A stretch of 61,725 nucleotides of DNA from Oscillospiraceae bacterium (lineage in GTDB: Bacteria > Bacillota > Clostridia > Oscillospirales > Acutalibacteraceae): positions 1-61,725 of the forward strand of contig JAIRXU010000039.1 of NCBI GenBank assembly GCA_031268095.1, in the 5' to 3' direction. The notes beneath the pieces are model-generated. The model saw only the letters and a program-made list of their open reading frames with translations. It was not told where the DNA came from and searched no databases. How positions within the stretch are numbered: the stretch's first letter is position 1; each line of letters begins with the position of its first letter. A program made the position numbers and the translations under genes. Below, piece after piece: positions 9,081 to 17,665 of this stretch.

Positions 9081-10598
9081 TCACCCTGGTGTCTCCCATT
9101 CCAAACTGCGTTCCACGGCCCGCTTCCAGTCCGTGACCATGCGGTCCCGTTTCTCCCGGGGCAAATCGGGGACAAAAACGCGGTCAATCTGACGGTTCTG
9201 CTGGAGCTCGTCTTTGTTGGACCAGACCCCGGCGGTTAGCCCGGCCAGATACGCTGCGCCTAAAGCCGTGGTTTCCACCACCCTGGGACGGTTGACGGCG
9301 GTTTGCAGCAGATTGGCTTGGATCTGCATCATGATGTTGCTGACGCTGGCGCCGCCGTCCACCCGCAGTTCCGGGAAGCAAATCCCCGCGTCGGCGCTCA
9401 TGGCCTCCAGCAGATCGCCCACCTGATAGGCAATGCATTCCACGACGGCCCGCGCAATGTGGGCCCGGCTGGTTCCCCTCGTCAGGCCCACGATGGTGCC
9501 CCGGGCATACATATCCCAGTAGGGAGCGCCCAGGCCGGTGAAGGCCGGGACAAGGTAGACGCCGCCGCTGTCCGGAACGCTTTCGGCCAACTCATCGCAG
9601 CGGGCGGCGGAATCAATCAGATGCAGTTCGTCCCGCAGCCACTGAATCACCGACCCGGCGTTGAAGGCACTGCCCTCGATGGCGTACTCCACTTCATTGC
9701 CCAACCCCCAGGCCACGCCCGTGAGGAGGTTATGTTCGCTCTTCACCCGCTGGGTTCCGGTGTTCATGAGAAGAAAACAGCCGGTGCCGTAGGTGTTCTT
9801 CGCCTGGCCGGGACGGAAGCAAGCCTGGCCGAAGAGCGCCGCCGGCTGGTCGCCGATGGCCCCGGTGATGGGCAGGCCTGCGATTTCATGCAGTCCGATC
9901 AGCCCCGCCACGACTTCGCCGTGAAACGCGCCGGAAGGCACGGGTTTTGGCAGGATACTCATGGGAATTTCCAGCAGCGCGCAGAGCTCTTCGTCCCAGC
10001 AAAGGCGGTCTACGTTGAAGAGCATGGTCCGCGAGGCGTTGGAGTAATCCGTGACATGGGAGGCCCCGCCGGTGAAGTTCCAGATCAGCCAGGTTTCCAC
10101 CGTCCCGAACAGCAGCCGTTCCTGGGCTGCCAACTGCCGCGCGGCGGGAACATGGTCCAGGATCCATTTGATCTTTGTCCCGGAAAAATACGCGTCGAGG
10201 ATCAGGCCGGTCTTCTCTTTGATTTTTTCCGCCAGGCCCCGGCGTTTGAGGTCTTCGCAGAGCTCTGCCGTCCGGCGGCACTGCCAGACGATGGCGGGGT
10301 AGACGGGCCGCCCGGAGGCCTTGTCCCAGAGAATGGTGGTCTCCCGCTGGTTGGTGATCCCCAGGCAGGCGATCTCCCCGATGCCGACCCGCCCGTCCAG
10401 GGAACCCAGAACCAGTTCCAGGGCGTTCATTTGACTGTAGAGGATCTCCATCGGATCGTGCTCCACCCATCCGGATTGGGGATAATGCTGCTCGAATTCC
10501 TTCTGTGCCCTGGCGACGATGCCGCCGTCCCGGTCAAAGAGGATTGCCCGGGAACTTGTCGTCCCCTGGTCCAATGCGAGGACATACCGTTTTTCCAT
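9081..10598 (-). CDS. glpK: Glycerol kinase
   Basis: This 505-aa FGGY-family kinase phosphorylates glycerol to sn-glycerol-3-phosphate. The hallmark N-terminus MEKRYVLALDQGTTSSRAI is followed by NQRETTILWD (about 80-90), DQPAALFGQ (ATP region) and DGGASVSNIMMQIQANLL near 410-430. Length equals the family norm. The ATG giving MEKRY is preferred because it matches glycerol kinase N-termini; an in-frame GTG three codons earlier, with its own AGGAA, is possible. It heads an operon with the beta-helix and GDPD genes. No glpF or glpD is present in the window. Confidence 0.96.
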   Translation of the reverse strand: MEKRYVLALDQGTTSSRAILFDRDGGIVARAQKEFEQHYPQSGWVEHDPMEILYSQMNALELVLGSLDGRVGIGEIACLGITNQRETTILWDKASGRPVYPAIVWQCRRTAELCEDLKRRGLAEKIKEKTGLILDAYFSGTKIKWILDHVPAARQLAAQERLLFGTVETWLIWNFTGGASHVTDYSNASRTMLFNVDRLCWDEELCALLEIPMSILPKPVPSGAFHGEVVAGLIGLHEIAGLPITGAIGDQPAALFGQACFRPGQAKNTYGTGCFLLMNTGTQRVKSEHNLLTGVAWGLGNEVEYAIEGSAFNAGSVIQWLRDELHLIDSAARCDELAESVPDSGGVYLVPAFTGLGAPYWDMYARGTIVGLTRGTSRAHIARAVVECIAYQVGDLLEAMSADAGICFPELRVDGGASVSNIMMQIQANLLQTAVNRPRVVETTALGAAYLAGLTAGVWSNKDELQQNRQIDRVFVPDLPREKRDRMVTDWKRAVERSLEWETPG

Positions 10599-10631
10599 AA
10601 AAACCACCGCATTCCTTGCCTGTTTTTTATC

Positions 10632-10660
10632 ATTATATCACATGAGGTGCGGGAGCGCAA
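10632..10660 (-). promoter_or_regulatory. Sigma-A-type promoter of glpK operon
   Basis: Read on the minus strand, TTGCGC, a 17-bp spacer and a perfect TATAAT lie about 35 bp upstream of the glpK start. It is divergent from the XRE-operon promoter 50 bp away. Confidence 0.8.
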
Positions 10661-10699
10661 GAGAGAGTGCGCGGAGCATCAAAAAAATTCACCTCTGAC

Positions 10700-10760
10700 G
10701 GAAAGTTTCCTTGACATCTCAGCAGCCTTGTGCTATACTGTGATGGAAAGGAAGCTTTCC
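10700..10760 (+). promoter_or_regulatory. Promoter and putative operator of the XRE-ABC operon
   Basis: A textbook promoter TTGACA-17-TATACT lies at 10711-10739. It is bracketed by the palindrome GGAAAGTTTCC (10700-10710) immediately upstream of the -35 and by GGAAAG-GAAG-CTTTCC (10745-10760) immediately downstream of the -10. The shared GGAAA/TTTCC half-sites fit an autoregulatory operator for the XRE protein encoded next. The promoter is directly visible; the operator role is inferred. Confidence 0.75.
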
Positions 10761-10798
10761 GAAGCACGTTGCAGTTTGCGGGGAGGAGGGATTGTCGT

Positions 10799-11002
10799 GT
10801 GAGAAATCGGCTGGAGGAGTTACGGCGGGAACGAGGCGTCCGGCAGGAGGATCTGGCCCAGGCAATGCGCGTGACCAGGCAGACCATCGGGTCACTGGAG
10901 CGCGGGCGGTACCATCCCTCGCTGACGCTGGCGCTGCGGTTGGCCCGTTACTATCAGCTCCGGGTGGAGGATATCTTTCTTTGGGAGGAGACAGACGAAT
11001 GA
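10799..11002 (+). CDS. XRE-family HTH transcriptional regulator (small)
   Basis: This 67-aa Cro/C1-type repressor consists of essentially one helix-turn-helix domain: NRLEELRRERGVRQEDLAQAM (recognised here as helices 1-2) and TRQTIGSLERGRYHPSLTLALRLA. This is the compact YgzD/PbsX-like class found in front of membrane-protein and ABC-transporter operons. I chose the GTG start, which has AGGAGGG 8 nt upstream; longer in-frame readings would begin inside the promoter. The stop overlaps the next gene (ATGA). It likely represses its own operon through the GGAAA/TTTCC palindromes. Confidence 0.85.
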   Translation: MRNRLEELRRERGVRQEDLAQAMRVTRQTIGSLERGRYHPSLTLALRLARYYQLRVEDIFLWEETDE

Positions 11003-11442
11003 AGTTGAGCAAAAAGGGCCGCAAACGTCTGCAAATCGCGATGATCGTTTTCGGCGCTTTGGGGCTTCCCGTCGGTTTCCTCGCCTGGCGGCTTCCGGTC
11101 CCGGCGGCATGGGAATCTGCCGTCTTCCGCCTGGCGGGAATGTGGTGCGGCTTCGGGGCGGGTGTGCTGGGAGCCGGAATCGGCCTGACCCTCCGGCAGC
11201 GGCGGCTGACCCCGGCGGAGCGGGCTGACGAAGAAGTCCGCGAAGAGGACGAGCGGGAACAGCTCATCCAAAGCAAGGCGCTGCGTGTTGGGTATTTCAT
11301 TGGGATTGTGCTGCAAATGGCGTTGGTTCTGGTTCTGTGCTTCCTGGGGCGGACGCGGGAGATGTGGGTTCTGTTCGCCGTCGTTTATCTCCAAATAGGG
11401 GCCGTGCTGCTGGCCCGCAGTATCTACCGGAAAAAACTGTAA
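10999..11442 (+). CDS. Hypothetical four-helix membrane protein
   Basis: This 147-aa protein shows four hydrophobic segments: about 14-33, 44-62, 93-113 and 118-138. A charged loop (DEEVREEDEREQLIQSKALR, about 76-95) separates the two hairpins, which resembles DUF2178-type proteins that accompany XRE regulators. The GGAGG site and the ATGA overlap with the XRE gene fix the start. It precedes an ABC exporter in the same operon and may be a regulatory or accessory subunit. No function can be assigned from sequence. Confidence 0.7.
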   Translation: MKLSKKGRKRLQIAMIVFGALGLPVGFLAWRLPVPAAWESAVFRLAGMWCGFGAGVLGAGIGLTLRQRRLTPAERADEEVREEDEREQLIQSKALRVGYFIGIVLQMALVLVLCFLGRTREMWVLFAVVYLQIGAVLLARSIYRKKL

Positions 11443-11474
11443 CCCAGATGATGTTTTATAAGGAGGTCTGTCAA

Positions 11475-12446
11475 TTGAGCTTGCAAGTATCTCACCTGAC
11501 CAAGCGGTTCGGCGAAAAAACCGCTGTGCGGGATCTGAGTTTCCGCATGGACGAGCCGGGCATCTACGGCCTGATCGGCACCAACGGCGCGGGCAAGACC
11601 ACCACCATCCGGATGATGCTGGGCATCCTCCGGCCGGACGGGGGCGAAGCCACCTGGGACGGGAAACCCATCTCCCGGGGCAGCCTGCGGTATGGCTACA
11701 TGCCGGAGGAACGCGGCATCTACATGAAGACCAAGATCCTCGAGCAGCTGGTCTATTTCGGGCAGCTGCGGGGGATGTCCCGCAGCGCGGCGGCGGCGGC
11801 CGCCAAAAAGTACCTGGAGCGGCTGGGCGTGACGGAGTATGCCGACACGCTGGCGGAGAAGCTTTCGAAAGGCAACCAGCAGAAGATCCAGCTGATTGCC
11901 ACACTCCTGCACGACCCGCAGTTGGTCATCCTCGACGAACCCTTTAGCGGTTTGGATCCCCTGAATACGGAACTGCTACGGGGGCTGATTACGGAACTGG
12001 CGGGGCAGGGGAAGTTCATCATCATGAGTTCTCACCAAATGTCCACGGTGGAAGAGTTCTGCCGGGAAATCACGCTGCTGCACAGAGGTGACGCCCTGCT
12101 CCAGGGCGACCTGCGGAAGATCAAGGCCGGGTACGGCCCGACGAAGCTGCTGCTTTCTTTGGACGAAGGGACTTTGGACCGGGAAGCGCAGGACGCGCTG
12201 GCGGAACAGTTCGGTTTCCTGCCGAAGGAGAGGCTGGCGGCCGAGACGGTATACGCGGTGCCCTCGCAGGGCGCCGGTCAGGCGGGCGCTTTGCTGCGGG
12301 TTCTGCTGGACAGAGGCGCGGTGCCAACAAAATTCGAGCTGGGGGAACCCTCGCTGCATGAGATTTTCTTGGAAAAGGTTGGCCAGGAGGAAGTCCTGGA
12401 AGCGGCAGAAGTCAGTCAGCAAAAGAAAGGAGGAGGCGCGGCATGA
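11475..12446 (+). CDS. ABC transporter ATP-binding protein, NatA-like
   Basis: This 323-aa nucleotide-binding subunit has Walker A GTNGAGKTT (about 33-41), signature LSKGNQQKIQ (about 132-141), Walker B LVILDEPFSGLD (about 152-163) and a switch His in MSSHQMST. A C-terminal extension of about 90 residues (DUF4162 type) is typical of NatA-like drug or sodium exporters. The start is TTG: AGGAGG sits 8 nt upstream, and an upstream ATG-ATG would place the ribosome site inside the coding region. It overlaps the permease gene by ATGA. Confidence 0.9.
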   Translation: MSLQVSHLTKRFGEKTAVRDLSFRMDEPGIYGLIGTNGAGKTTTIRMMLGILRPDGGEATWDGKPISRGSLRYGYMPEERGIYMKTKILEQLVYFGQLRGMSRSAAAAAAKKYLERLGVTEYADTLAEKLSKGNQQKIQLIATLLHDPQLVILDEPFSGLDPLNTELLRGLITELAGQGKFIIMSSHQMSTVEEFCREITLLHRGDALLQGDLRKIKAGYGPTKLLLSLDEGTLDREAQDALAEQFGFLPKERLAAETVYAVPSQGAGQAGALLRVLLDRGAVPTKFELGEPSLHEIFLEKVGQEEVLEAAEVSQQKKGGGAA

Positions 12447-13708
12447 ACGCCTGGCGTCAGATTAAAACGGTTTTTGCTTTTACCTTGCGGGATGCGGTAC
12501 GCAAAAAGGCCTTCCTGATTTCGAATATCCTGATCATGCTGGTCATTACGGTGCTCTGCCTGATCCCCCGGCTGACAGGCGGATCCGCTTCGCAGGATCC
12601 AACCCAGCCAGCGGAAAACACGCAGAGCGGCGTCTGCTATGTCGTGGACCAGAGCAGCGCGCTGCCGGGCGCCCGGGACGCGCTGCAAAGCGTTTTTCCC
12701 TCTATGGCCGTGCTGGACGGCACCCCTTCGCTGATGGAGGATTACCGGCAGAAGGTCAAAGAGGACGGCGGCGTGGCAATCGTGTTGATTGGGACGGAAG
12801 CCGTACCCAGCGTTACCGTGATCTCAAAGGACTTTATGTCGTTGTTCCCGGCGGACGTGATCGGGCAGGTCCTCAATCAGGTCTACCGTCTCAACGCCCT
12901 GCATGAACTGGGCTATGGGGACGACGCGGCGGCTGCGGCGATGACCAGCCTGCCTCTGGCGACGGAAACGGCGGGGACGCTGAATCTCACCAACTACCTG
13001 TTGGGGATCCTGCTGATGGTGCTCGTCTTCTTTGTGGTATATTATTATGGGTACGGGGTAGCCATGTCCGTCGCGACGGAAAAAACCTCCCGGGTGATGG
13101 AAACGCTGATCGTTTCAGCGAAGCCGTCGCGAATCCTGCTGGGCAAGTGTCTGGCCATGGGGACGGCGGGGCTGCTTCAGTTCGTGGGTATCATGCTCTA
13201 TTCCTGGCTTTGCACCCACTTTTTGTTCCCCCAAGGCGTGTCGGTTTTCGGCGAATCGCTGGACTTCTCGGTCTTCACGCTGGGGAAACTGGCGCTGGTT
13301 ATGGTGTATTTCCTGCTGGGCTACGCCATTTATGCCATGCTCAATTCCGTCTGCGGGGCGATGGTCAGCAGGATTGAGGACCTGCAATCTGCCATGATGC
13401 CCACCATGCTTGTAGCAATGGTCTCCTTCTATACCGGCTATATCTCAAACCTGGTTCCCGGGACCGGCGCGGCGGTCCGCCGCATAGCGGCGCTGGTGCC
13501 CTTTTCTGCGCCCTTTACGGTGCCGTACCAGTTGCTCAACGGCGACCTGTCTACCGGGGACATTCTGCTGTCCATTCTGTTCCTGCTGCTGGGAATCGCG
13601 GCGGTGGCTTTCCTGTCGATTCGCGTCTATGCAGCTTCGGTGCTTCATTACGGCAGCCGGTTGAAGTGGAAGGATCTGGCGGGAATGGCGAAGATAAAGA
13701 CGGAATAA
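12443..13708 (+). CDS. ABC transporter permease, NatB-like
   Basis: This 421-aa ABC-2-type exporter permease has one N-terminal helix (about 20-42), a long extracytoplasmic domain (about 45-180), and five to six helices from about 185 to 410. The motif EKTSRVMETLIVSAKPSRILLGK (split by a short loop) is the conserved coupling region of NatB/YhaP-type permeases. It pairs with the ATPase gene it overlaps. Export of sodium, a drug or a peptide is typical of the family; the substrate is not deducible. Confidence 0.88.
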   Translation: MNAWRQIKTVFAFTLRDAVRKKAFLISNILIMLVITVLCLIPRLTGGSASQDPTQPAENTQSGVCYVVDQSSALPGARDALQSVFPSMAVLDGTPSLMEDYRQKVKEDGGVAIVLIGTEAVPSVTVISKDFMSLFPADVIGQVLNQVYRLNALHELGYGDDAAAAAMTSLPLATETAGTLNLTNYLLGILLMVLVFFVVYYYGYGVAMSVATEKTSRVMETLIVSAKPSRILLGKCLAMGTAGLLQFVGIMLYSWLCTHFLFPQGVSVFGESLDFSVFTLGKLALVMVYFLLGYAIYAMLNSVCGAMVSRIEDLQSAMMPTMLVAMVSFYTGYISNLVPGTGAAVRRIAALVPFSAPFTVPYQLLNGDLSTGDILLSILFLLLGIAAVAFLSIRVYAASVLHYGSRLKWKDLAGMAKIKTE

Positions 13709-13807
13709 TCCGATGTTCCTTTTTACCCGTTGCCCTAAAATCCACTATCAAGGCTTTTTGGAGATTTTATCGTCGGGAGGAGCAGGAAACCGCATCAAAA
13801 TAGAAAA

Positions 13808-13841
13808 CGGGAGGCGGATAAATGCCGCCTCCCGCTATTTT
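13808..13841. terminator. Bidirectional terminator
   Basis: A 10-bp perfect stem CGGGAGGCGG / CCGCCTCCCG with a 7-nt loop is followed by CTATTTT and preceded by an A-run. It serves both the plus-strand ABC operon and the convergent aldolase gene. Confidence 0.85.
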
Positions 13842-13848
13842 GCGATGG

Positions 13849-14682
13849 TTATATCGTAACTTCCGGTTCTTTCGCCGGCTGCGGGCCGGTGGTATCCTCG
13901 CCCAGCGCTGCGCGGACCGACGCGAAGTCGGCGGAAATCCCGCCGATGAATTTGCCGACGTCGGAATGCCAGATCACGATGTTCATGCCCTGCTTCGCCC
14001 AGCGGATCTGCTCGCTCAGATCCCAGGACGCATGGCAGCCGACGCCGACGCCTTTTTCCCGGCATACCCGGATAACCCGTTCGGCGCACGACAGAAACAG
14101 GGAATGACGGTAGTCTTCCGGAACGCCCAGGTTGATCGACAGGTCGTGCGGCCCAATGAAAACCGCGTCCACTTCCGGCAGCAGCAAGTCTTCCAGCCGG
14201 TCTACCGCCGCGCGGCTCTCAATGTTGAGGATCACCAGATTACCGTCATTGTAGCGGCGAAGGTAATCCGCTTCCCGTTCCGTCGGCGGCGCGCTGCCGT
14301 CCAGAACACCGCGCAGGCGCTCCCCCTTCAGCGGCCGGTATTTTACTGCGCCAATGAGGGCTCGGACCTCTTCCGGCGTCTCCATATAGGGCGCGACCAC
14401 GCCTTCCGCGCCGTGCTCGACCGCCTGGAAAGCCTCTTGCGGCGCGCACTGCGGGACGCAGGATGAGATCCGGACAATCGGCGCGAGACCCATGGCGCGA
14501 TAGCAGCGGAGCATCCAGCTGCGGGTCAGGGGATCCATGGGGATGTGTTCGGAATCCAGAAAGACAAAGTCCAGGCCTGCCTTTGGCAGCTCCGCCGCCC
14601 ACTTGGGCGAGGGCGAGGCCACCAGCGTACCATAAACATGCCGCCCGCTTTGGAAGGCCTGCTTGAGTTCGTGCCTGTTCAT
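13849..14682 (-). CDS. HpcH/HpaI-family class II aldolase
   Basis: This 277-aa metal-dependent pyruvate aldolase-like TIM barrel cleaves 2-keto-3-deoxy or 4-hydroxy-2-keto acids to pyruvate plus an aldehyde in its characterised relatives. Visible residues: base His46 in DSEHIP, Arg71, metal ligands Glu155 (NIESRAAVD) and Asp180 (FIGPHDLS). The N-terminus, LVASPSPKWAAELPKAGLDFVFLDSEH, is the usual family opening, and the C-terminus is slightly long. AGGTGG precedes the ATG. A GPH-type sugar transporter lies downstream on the same strand, suggesting uptake and breakdown of a sugar acid. Exact substrate unknown. Confidence 0.85.
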   Translation of the reverse strand: MNRHELKQAFQSGRHVYGTLVASPSPKWAAELPKAGLDFVFLDSEHIPMDPLTRSWMLRCYRAMGLAPIVRISSCVPQCAPQEAFQAVEHGAEGVVAPYMETPEEVRALIGAVKYRPLKGERLRGVLDGSAPPTEREADYLRRYNDGNLVILNIESRAAVDRLEDLLLPEVDAVFIGPHDLSINLGVPEDYRHSLFLSCAERVIRVCREKGVGVGCHASWDLSEQIRWAKQGMNIVIWHSDVGKFIGGISADFASVRAALGEDTTGPQPAKEPEVTI

Positions 14683-14862
14683 GCGACAACCACCTTTTTC
14701 TACGGATCGTACTGATCGTCAGGAAAGAAATATTTTATCTGATTGCGGACCGCCGCCGGGCAAACACCGCCGGCGCTCACCGTTCAGATGGGGCTGCACC
14801 ATTGGATTTGGTGGGCCCGCACGACAATGCACTGCGCTCGGCCGCGAAATGATGCCGGAACG

Positions 14863-16374
14863 TCATCCCTCCTCCGCCGGCGCCAGCGCGCCGCGCCGCT
14901 CGGCCAGTTCCCGCGTGACGCGGTTTTTCTTTTCGCCGTGCAGGTCATAGAAGAACAGCGGAATTGTGCACAGCAGCAGAGAAATGGCCGGGACCAGGGA
15001 CACCAGCGAAAAGATTCCGCCGCGCATGCCTGGGTCCAGGTTTGCCGGGTTGACGGTTCCGCCGGCGGAAAGGGTCTTGGGATCCAAGCCGATGAGGGTA
15101 TAGGTCAGCGTGATCACAGCGGTGGCCAGGGCGTTGCTGAGCTTGGAGACAAAGGTCTGGCAGGCCTGACCCAGCCCCGTTTGACGGTAGCCGGAAGACC
15201 ACTCCATATAGTCCAGCGCGTCGGCGACCATCGCGAAAGATACGACGTTGATTACCCCCAGGGGGAAGCAGGCGACCAGCAGCAGCGGTACGCAGAGCCA
15301 GAAGCGCTGGTACCCCGCGAAATACATCCCGAAGCAGGCGGCGCTGCCCACCAGCGCGGATACCATAATCAGCTGTTTGTAGCTGAAGCGTTGAATGAGA
15401 GTGGGAATGAGCACCATAGAGCCGAACATCCCCACCGCCGCTACAGCCATCATTACCGTGCTGACCGTCGAGATACTGCTTTGCAGGGCATCTTCCAGCG
15501 CCTGACCCGAGAGCCCGGCCGTGTCCTTGCCAATGTAGAAGGCGTAACGCGCGACGTGAACCGCCCCGGCCTGGAAAAGATAACGTCCGCTGGCCAGGAT
15601 TCCCATCAGCACCGTGAGCATCAGGGGCTTGCATCGGAAAACCAGGCCGATGGGGTTCGGCGCGCCGGCGTCCCCAGCCTCCTGTCCGGCGCTGCGCATA
15701 GGAACACGCTCCTTGACACGGAACGCGGTCCGGTAAAACAGGCTGCCGCCAACGGCGCAGGCAATCCCCGCGATGACGAGATACTTCACTTTTTCCAGCC
15801 CCACGCCCTCCAGCCCGAACTTCGGCAGAACGAAGCCCAGCCCCATAAAGAGCGCCATAGGGATGGCGGAACCGATGCCGTTGGTGGTGCGGCTGATGGA
15901 GATGATCCGGGCCCGTTCCGCCGGATCCGGGGTCATGGCGTTGGGCAGGGCCCAGAAGGGGATGTCGCCGATGGTATAGAAGAAATCCCAGGCCACATAC
16001 GTTACGGCGGCGTAAATCATCTTCATTTCCGGAGAGATCCCCGGGACGATGAACAGCAGCAGCGTCAGCAGGGCGATGGGCACGGGGGAATAGAACAGGT
16101 AAGGAACCATCGCGCCGCCTTTTTTCGGTTTGATTTTGTCCATAAGCACACCCATGATGGGGTCGTTGACCGCGTCCCAGATCCGGGAGACCAGCGTCAG
16201 CGCCATGACAAACCCGGAAGTCAGCAGCATGACGTTGAGGTAGAAATCCGAAATATAAGAGGACATGCAGGCGTAGAGCATCCCTTGCCCCAGGGCGCCG
16301 AGATAGTAGCTGCGCCGTTCCCGGCCGGGCACTTGGCCGACCGCCGTTTTTGCGTGTTTGACAGCTTTGGACAT
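14863..16374 (-). CDS. MFS transporter, glycoside-pentoside-hexuronide (GPH) type
   Basis: This 503-aa, twelve-helix secondary transporter begins with MSYYLGALGQGMLYACMSSY-like helix 1 (about 22-45). The loop VSRIWDAVNDPIMGVLMDK (about 60-80) is the GPH/MFS_2 signature, equivalent to the RIWDxxxDP motif of MelB-type cation:sugar symporters. The ribosome site GGGGAGAGG is good. The -35/-10 pair upstream is strong. The neighbouring aldolase hints at a sugar acid or glycoside as substrate. Confidence 0.87.
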   Translation of the reverse strand: MSKAVKHAKTAVGQVPGRERRSYYLGALGQGMLYACMSSYISDFYLNVMLLTSGFVMALTLVSRIWDAVNDPIMGVLMDKIKPKKGGAMVPYLFYSPVPIALLTLLLFIVPGISPEMKMIYAAVTYVAWDFFYTIGDIPFWALPNAMTPDPAERARIISISRTTNGIGSAIPMALFMGLGFVLPKFGLEGVGLEKVKYLVIAGIACAVGGSLFYRTAFRVKERVPMRSAGQEAGDAGAPNPIGLVFRCKPLMLTVLMGILASGRYLFQAGAVHVARYAFYIGKDTAGLSGQALEDALQSSISTVSTVMMAVAAVGMFGSMVLIPTLIQRFSYKQLIMVSALVGSAACFGMYFAGYQRFWLCVPLLLVACFPLGVINVVSFAMVADALDYMEWSSGYRQTGLGQACQTFVSKLSNALATAVITLTYTLIGLDPKTLSAGGTVNPANLDPGMRGGIFSLVSLVPAISLLLCTIPLFFYDLHGEKKNRVTRELAERRGALAPAEEG

Positions 16375-16407
16375 ATGATCCTCTCCCCATCATTTTGTGA
16401 TGGTATT

Positions 16408-16436
16408 ATCATATCATATTTTTGGGGGTTTTGCAA
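16408..16436 (-). promoter_or_regulatory. Promoter of the GPH transporter
   Basis: On the minus strand TTGCAA, a 17-bp spacer and TATGAT precede the transporter by about 34 bp. It abuts the remB terminator. Confidence 0.65.
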
Positions 16437-16439
16437 CCC

Positions 16440-16465
16440 AAAAAGAACCCCGCCTGCCGGCGGGG
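16440..16465 (-). terminator. Terminator after remB
   Basis: Stem CCCCGCC / GGCGGGG with a 4-nt loop is followed on the minus strand by TTCTTTTT, directly downstream of the remB stop. Confidence 0.8.
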
Positions 16466-16493
16466 AAAATCATGTATTCTCAATGGAACTGTA

Positions 16494-16787
16494 TTATCCA
16501 ACCACCATGCGGCATCGCCGGATAAGTGTTGGGACGTTGACGGAGGAAAGGTAGATCCGCGGCGGGGCGGCTTTCCGCGCGCTCTGGATCAGTGAAACGG
16601 GCCGGACAGACTGCACAAGCAGAAAAGATTTGGGAAGTTCGCCGCCAACGGAACACACTTCCCCCCGCCGCTCGGCGGCGGCCAGGGAGTCCCGCGTGAC
16701 CTTTGAAACCGTGGTCGTGTCCAAGTCAAAGACGCCGACCAGATCGTCCATGCGCACCACGGCGGACGGACCCAAGCAGAGAAACAC
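16494..16787 (-). CDS. remB: RemB-like extracellular matrix regulator (DUF370)
   Basis: The protein is 97 aa. The N-terminal half, MFLCLGPSAVVRMDDLVGVFDL followed by SKVTRDSL and then PKSFLLV, matches the compact RemA/RemB (YaaB, DUF370) fold, a DNA-binding protein that activates biofilm and osmoprotection genes in Bacillus. Length is normal. Start is a GTG with GGAGGG 8 nt upstream; an ATG a few bases before is out of frame. In many Firmicutes remB lies in the recF-gyrB cluster; here it stands alone between transport and hypothetical genes. Confidence 0.85.
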   Translation of the reverse strand: MFLCLGPSAVVRMDDLVGVFDLDTTTVSKVTRDSLAAAERRGEVCSVGGELPKSFLLVQSVRPVSLIQSARKAAPPRIYLSSVNVPTLIRRCRMVVG

Positions 16788-16882
16788 GGACGCATCCCTC
16801 CAGTTTTTTACTGCGGATAACCTTGAACGGCGGAACGGGAGCTCGCGGCGCGGTTTGGAACCGCGCTCCCAAAATAGCGGCC

Positions 16883-17644
16883 TCAGTAGCCGATTTTCAA
16901 TGTCAAGCCATCGAGCGCGGCGCCCGCCGACGCGGTAATCGGGAGCTTTTGTTCCGCAGTGAAGCCGATGGTTTCTCCGTCCCGCAGCGTGACGTTTTCT
17001 TCAATGACATAAGACGCGACGCCCATCAGTAGGCGATTGACCTCCCCGGGCGTGTGTGTGCTGTCGAGGATTTCCAGGTCCTGTTTGCCGAAGACGTCCA
17101 TCCCGTAGGTGTAGCCGCAGCAGGTTTGCCCGTCGTTGGTATAGAGCCCGAAGAATACTAGGTTCAAAAGAGGGAATTGGCCTGCCGCAAGGTATGCCAG
17201 AGCGGCTTCCCGGTAAAAATCCGGGGCAAGGACGCTGCCTAGGGTATTGATCCCGAGAACGCCGGGTTGCTTCAGGCAGCTGGCGCACAGCTTGACGTAC
17301 AGCACCGCCCCGTCCAGCAGGGGCTGTTCCCGGCGCAGGACGGCAACCATAATGTGCGCCCGGTGCGCCTCGGCGGCGGCGACGGCTTCCGGCCAGCGGT
17401 CATTGGTTTTGGCGTTTGTGACGGCCTCCCCGTTTGGGACGGGGGCGGGCATCAGGCTGACGGCGATCATCATTCCATCGGTTTCGGCAACCAGACTGTC
17501 GTCATTGCTGTTCTCTGAGGCAAGATCCATACCCCAATCTTCCCGGAGGGTTTGCCGCAGCCGGTCCAGATCAATGGCCGCGTCCTCCAGCAGGACGAAA
17601 CTGACGAAGGTTCCGGTGTGGTCTTCCTGCGCGGTTTCTGCCAT
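16883..17644 (-). CDS. DUF4261 domain-containing protein
   Basis: This 253-aa soluble protein opens with TGTFVSFVLLEDAAIDLDRLRQTLREDW, a segment typical of DUF4261 proteins that look like immunity or toxin-neutralising scaffolds. The middle (about 85-150) contains HRAHIMVAVLRREQPLLDGA and the C-terminus TYGMDVFGKQDLEILDS. No catalytic motif is seen. ATG is chosen over a TTG two codons earlier because GGAAGGG is better spaced. The next minus-strand gene upstream ends 21 bp away, so it is probably second in a two-gene unit with the zinc-ribbon protein. Function unknown. Confidence 0.75.
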   Translation of the reverse strand: MAETAQEDHTGTFVSFVLLEDAAIDLDRLRQTLREDWGMDLASENSNDDSLVAETDGMMIAVSLMPAPVPNGEAVTNAKTNDRWPEAVAAAEAHRAHIMVAVLRREQPLLDGAVLYVKLCASCLKQPGVLGINTLGSVLAPDFYREAALAYLAAGQFPLLNLVFFGLYTNDGQTCCGYTYGMDVFGKQDLEILDSTHTPGEVNRLLMGVASYVIEENVTLRDGETIGFTAEQKLPITASAGAALDGLTLKIGY

Positions 17645-17665
17645 GGACAAGGCCCTTCCTTTCGG

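Noticed and set aside
16837..16870. GC-rich hairpin before the DUF4261 stop
   Set aside because: A strong stem exists but no T-run follows in either direction; not called as a terminator.
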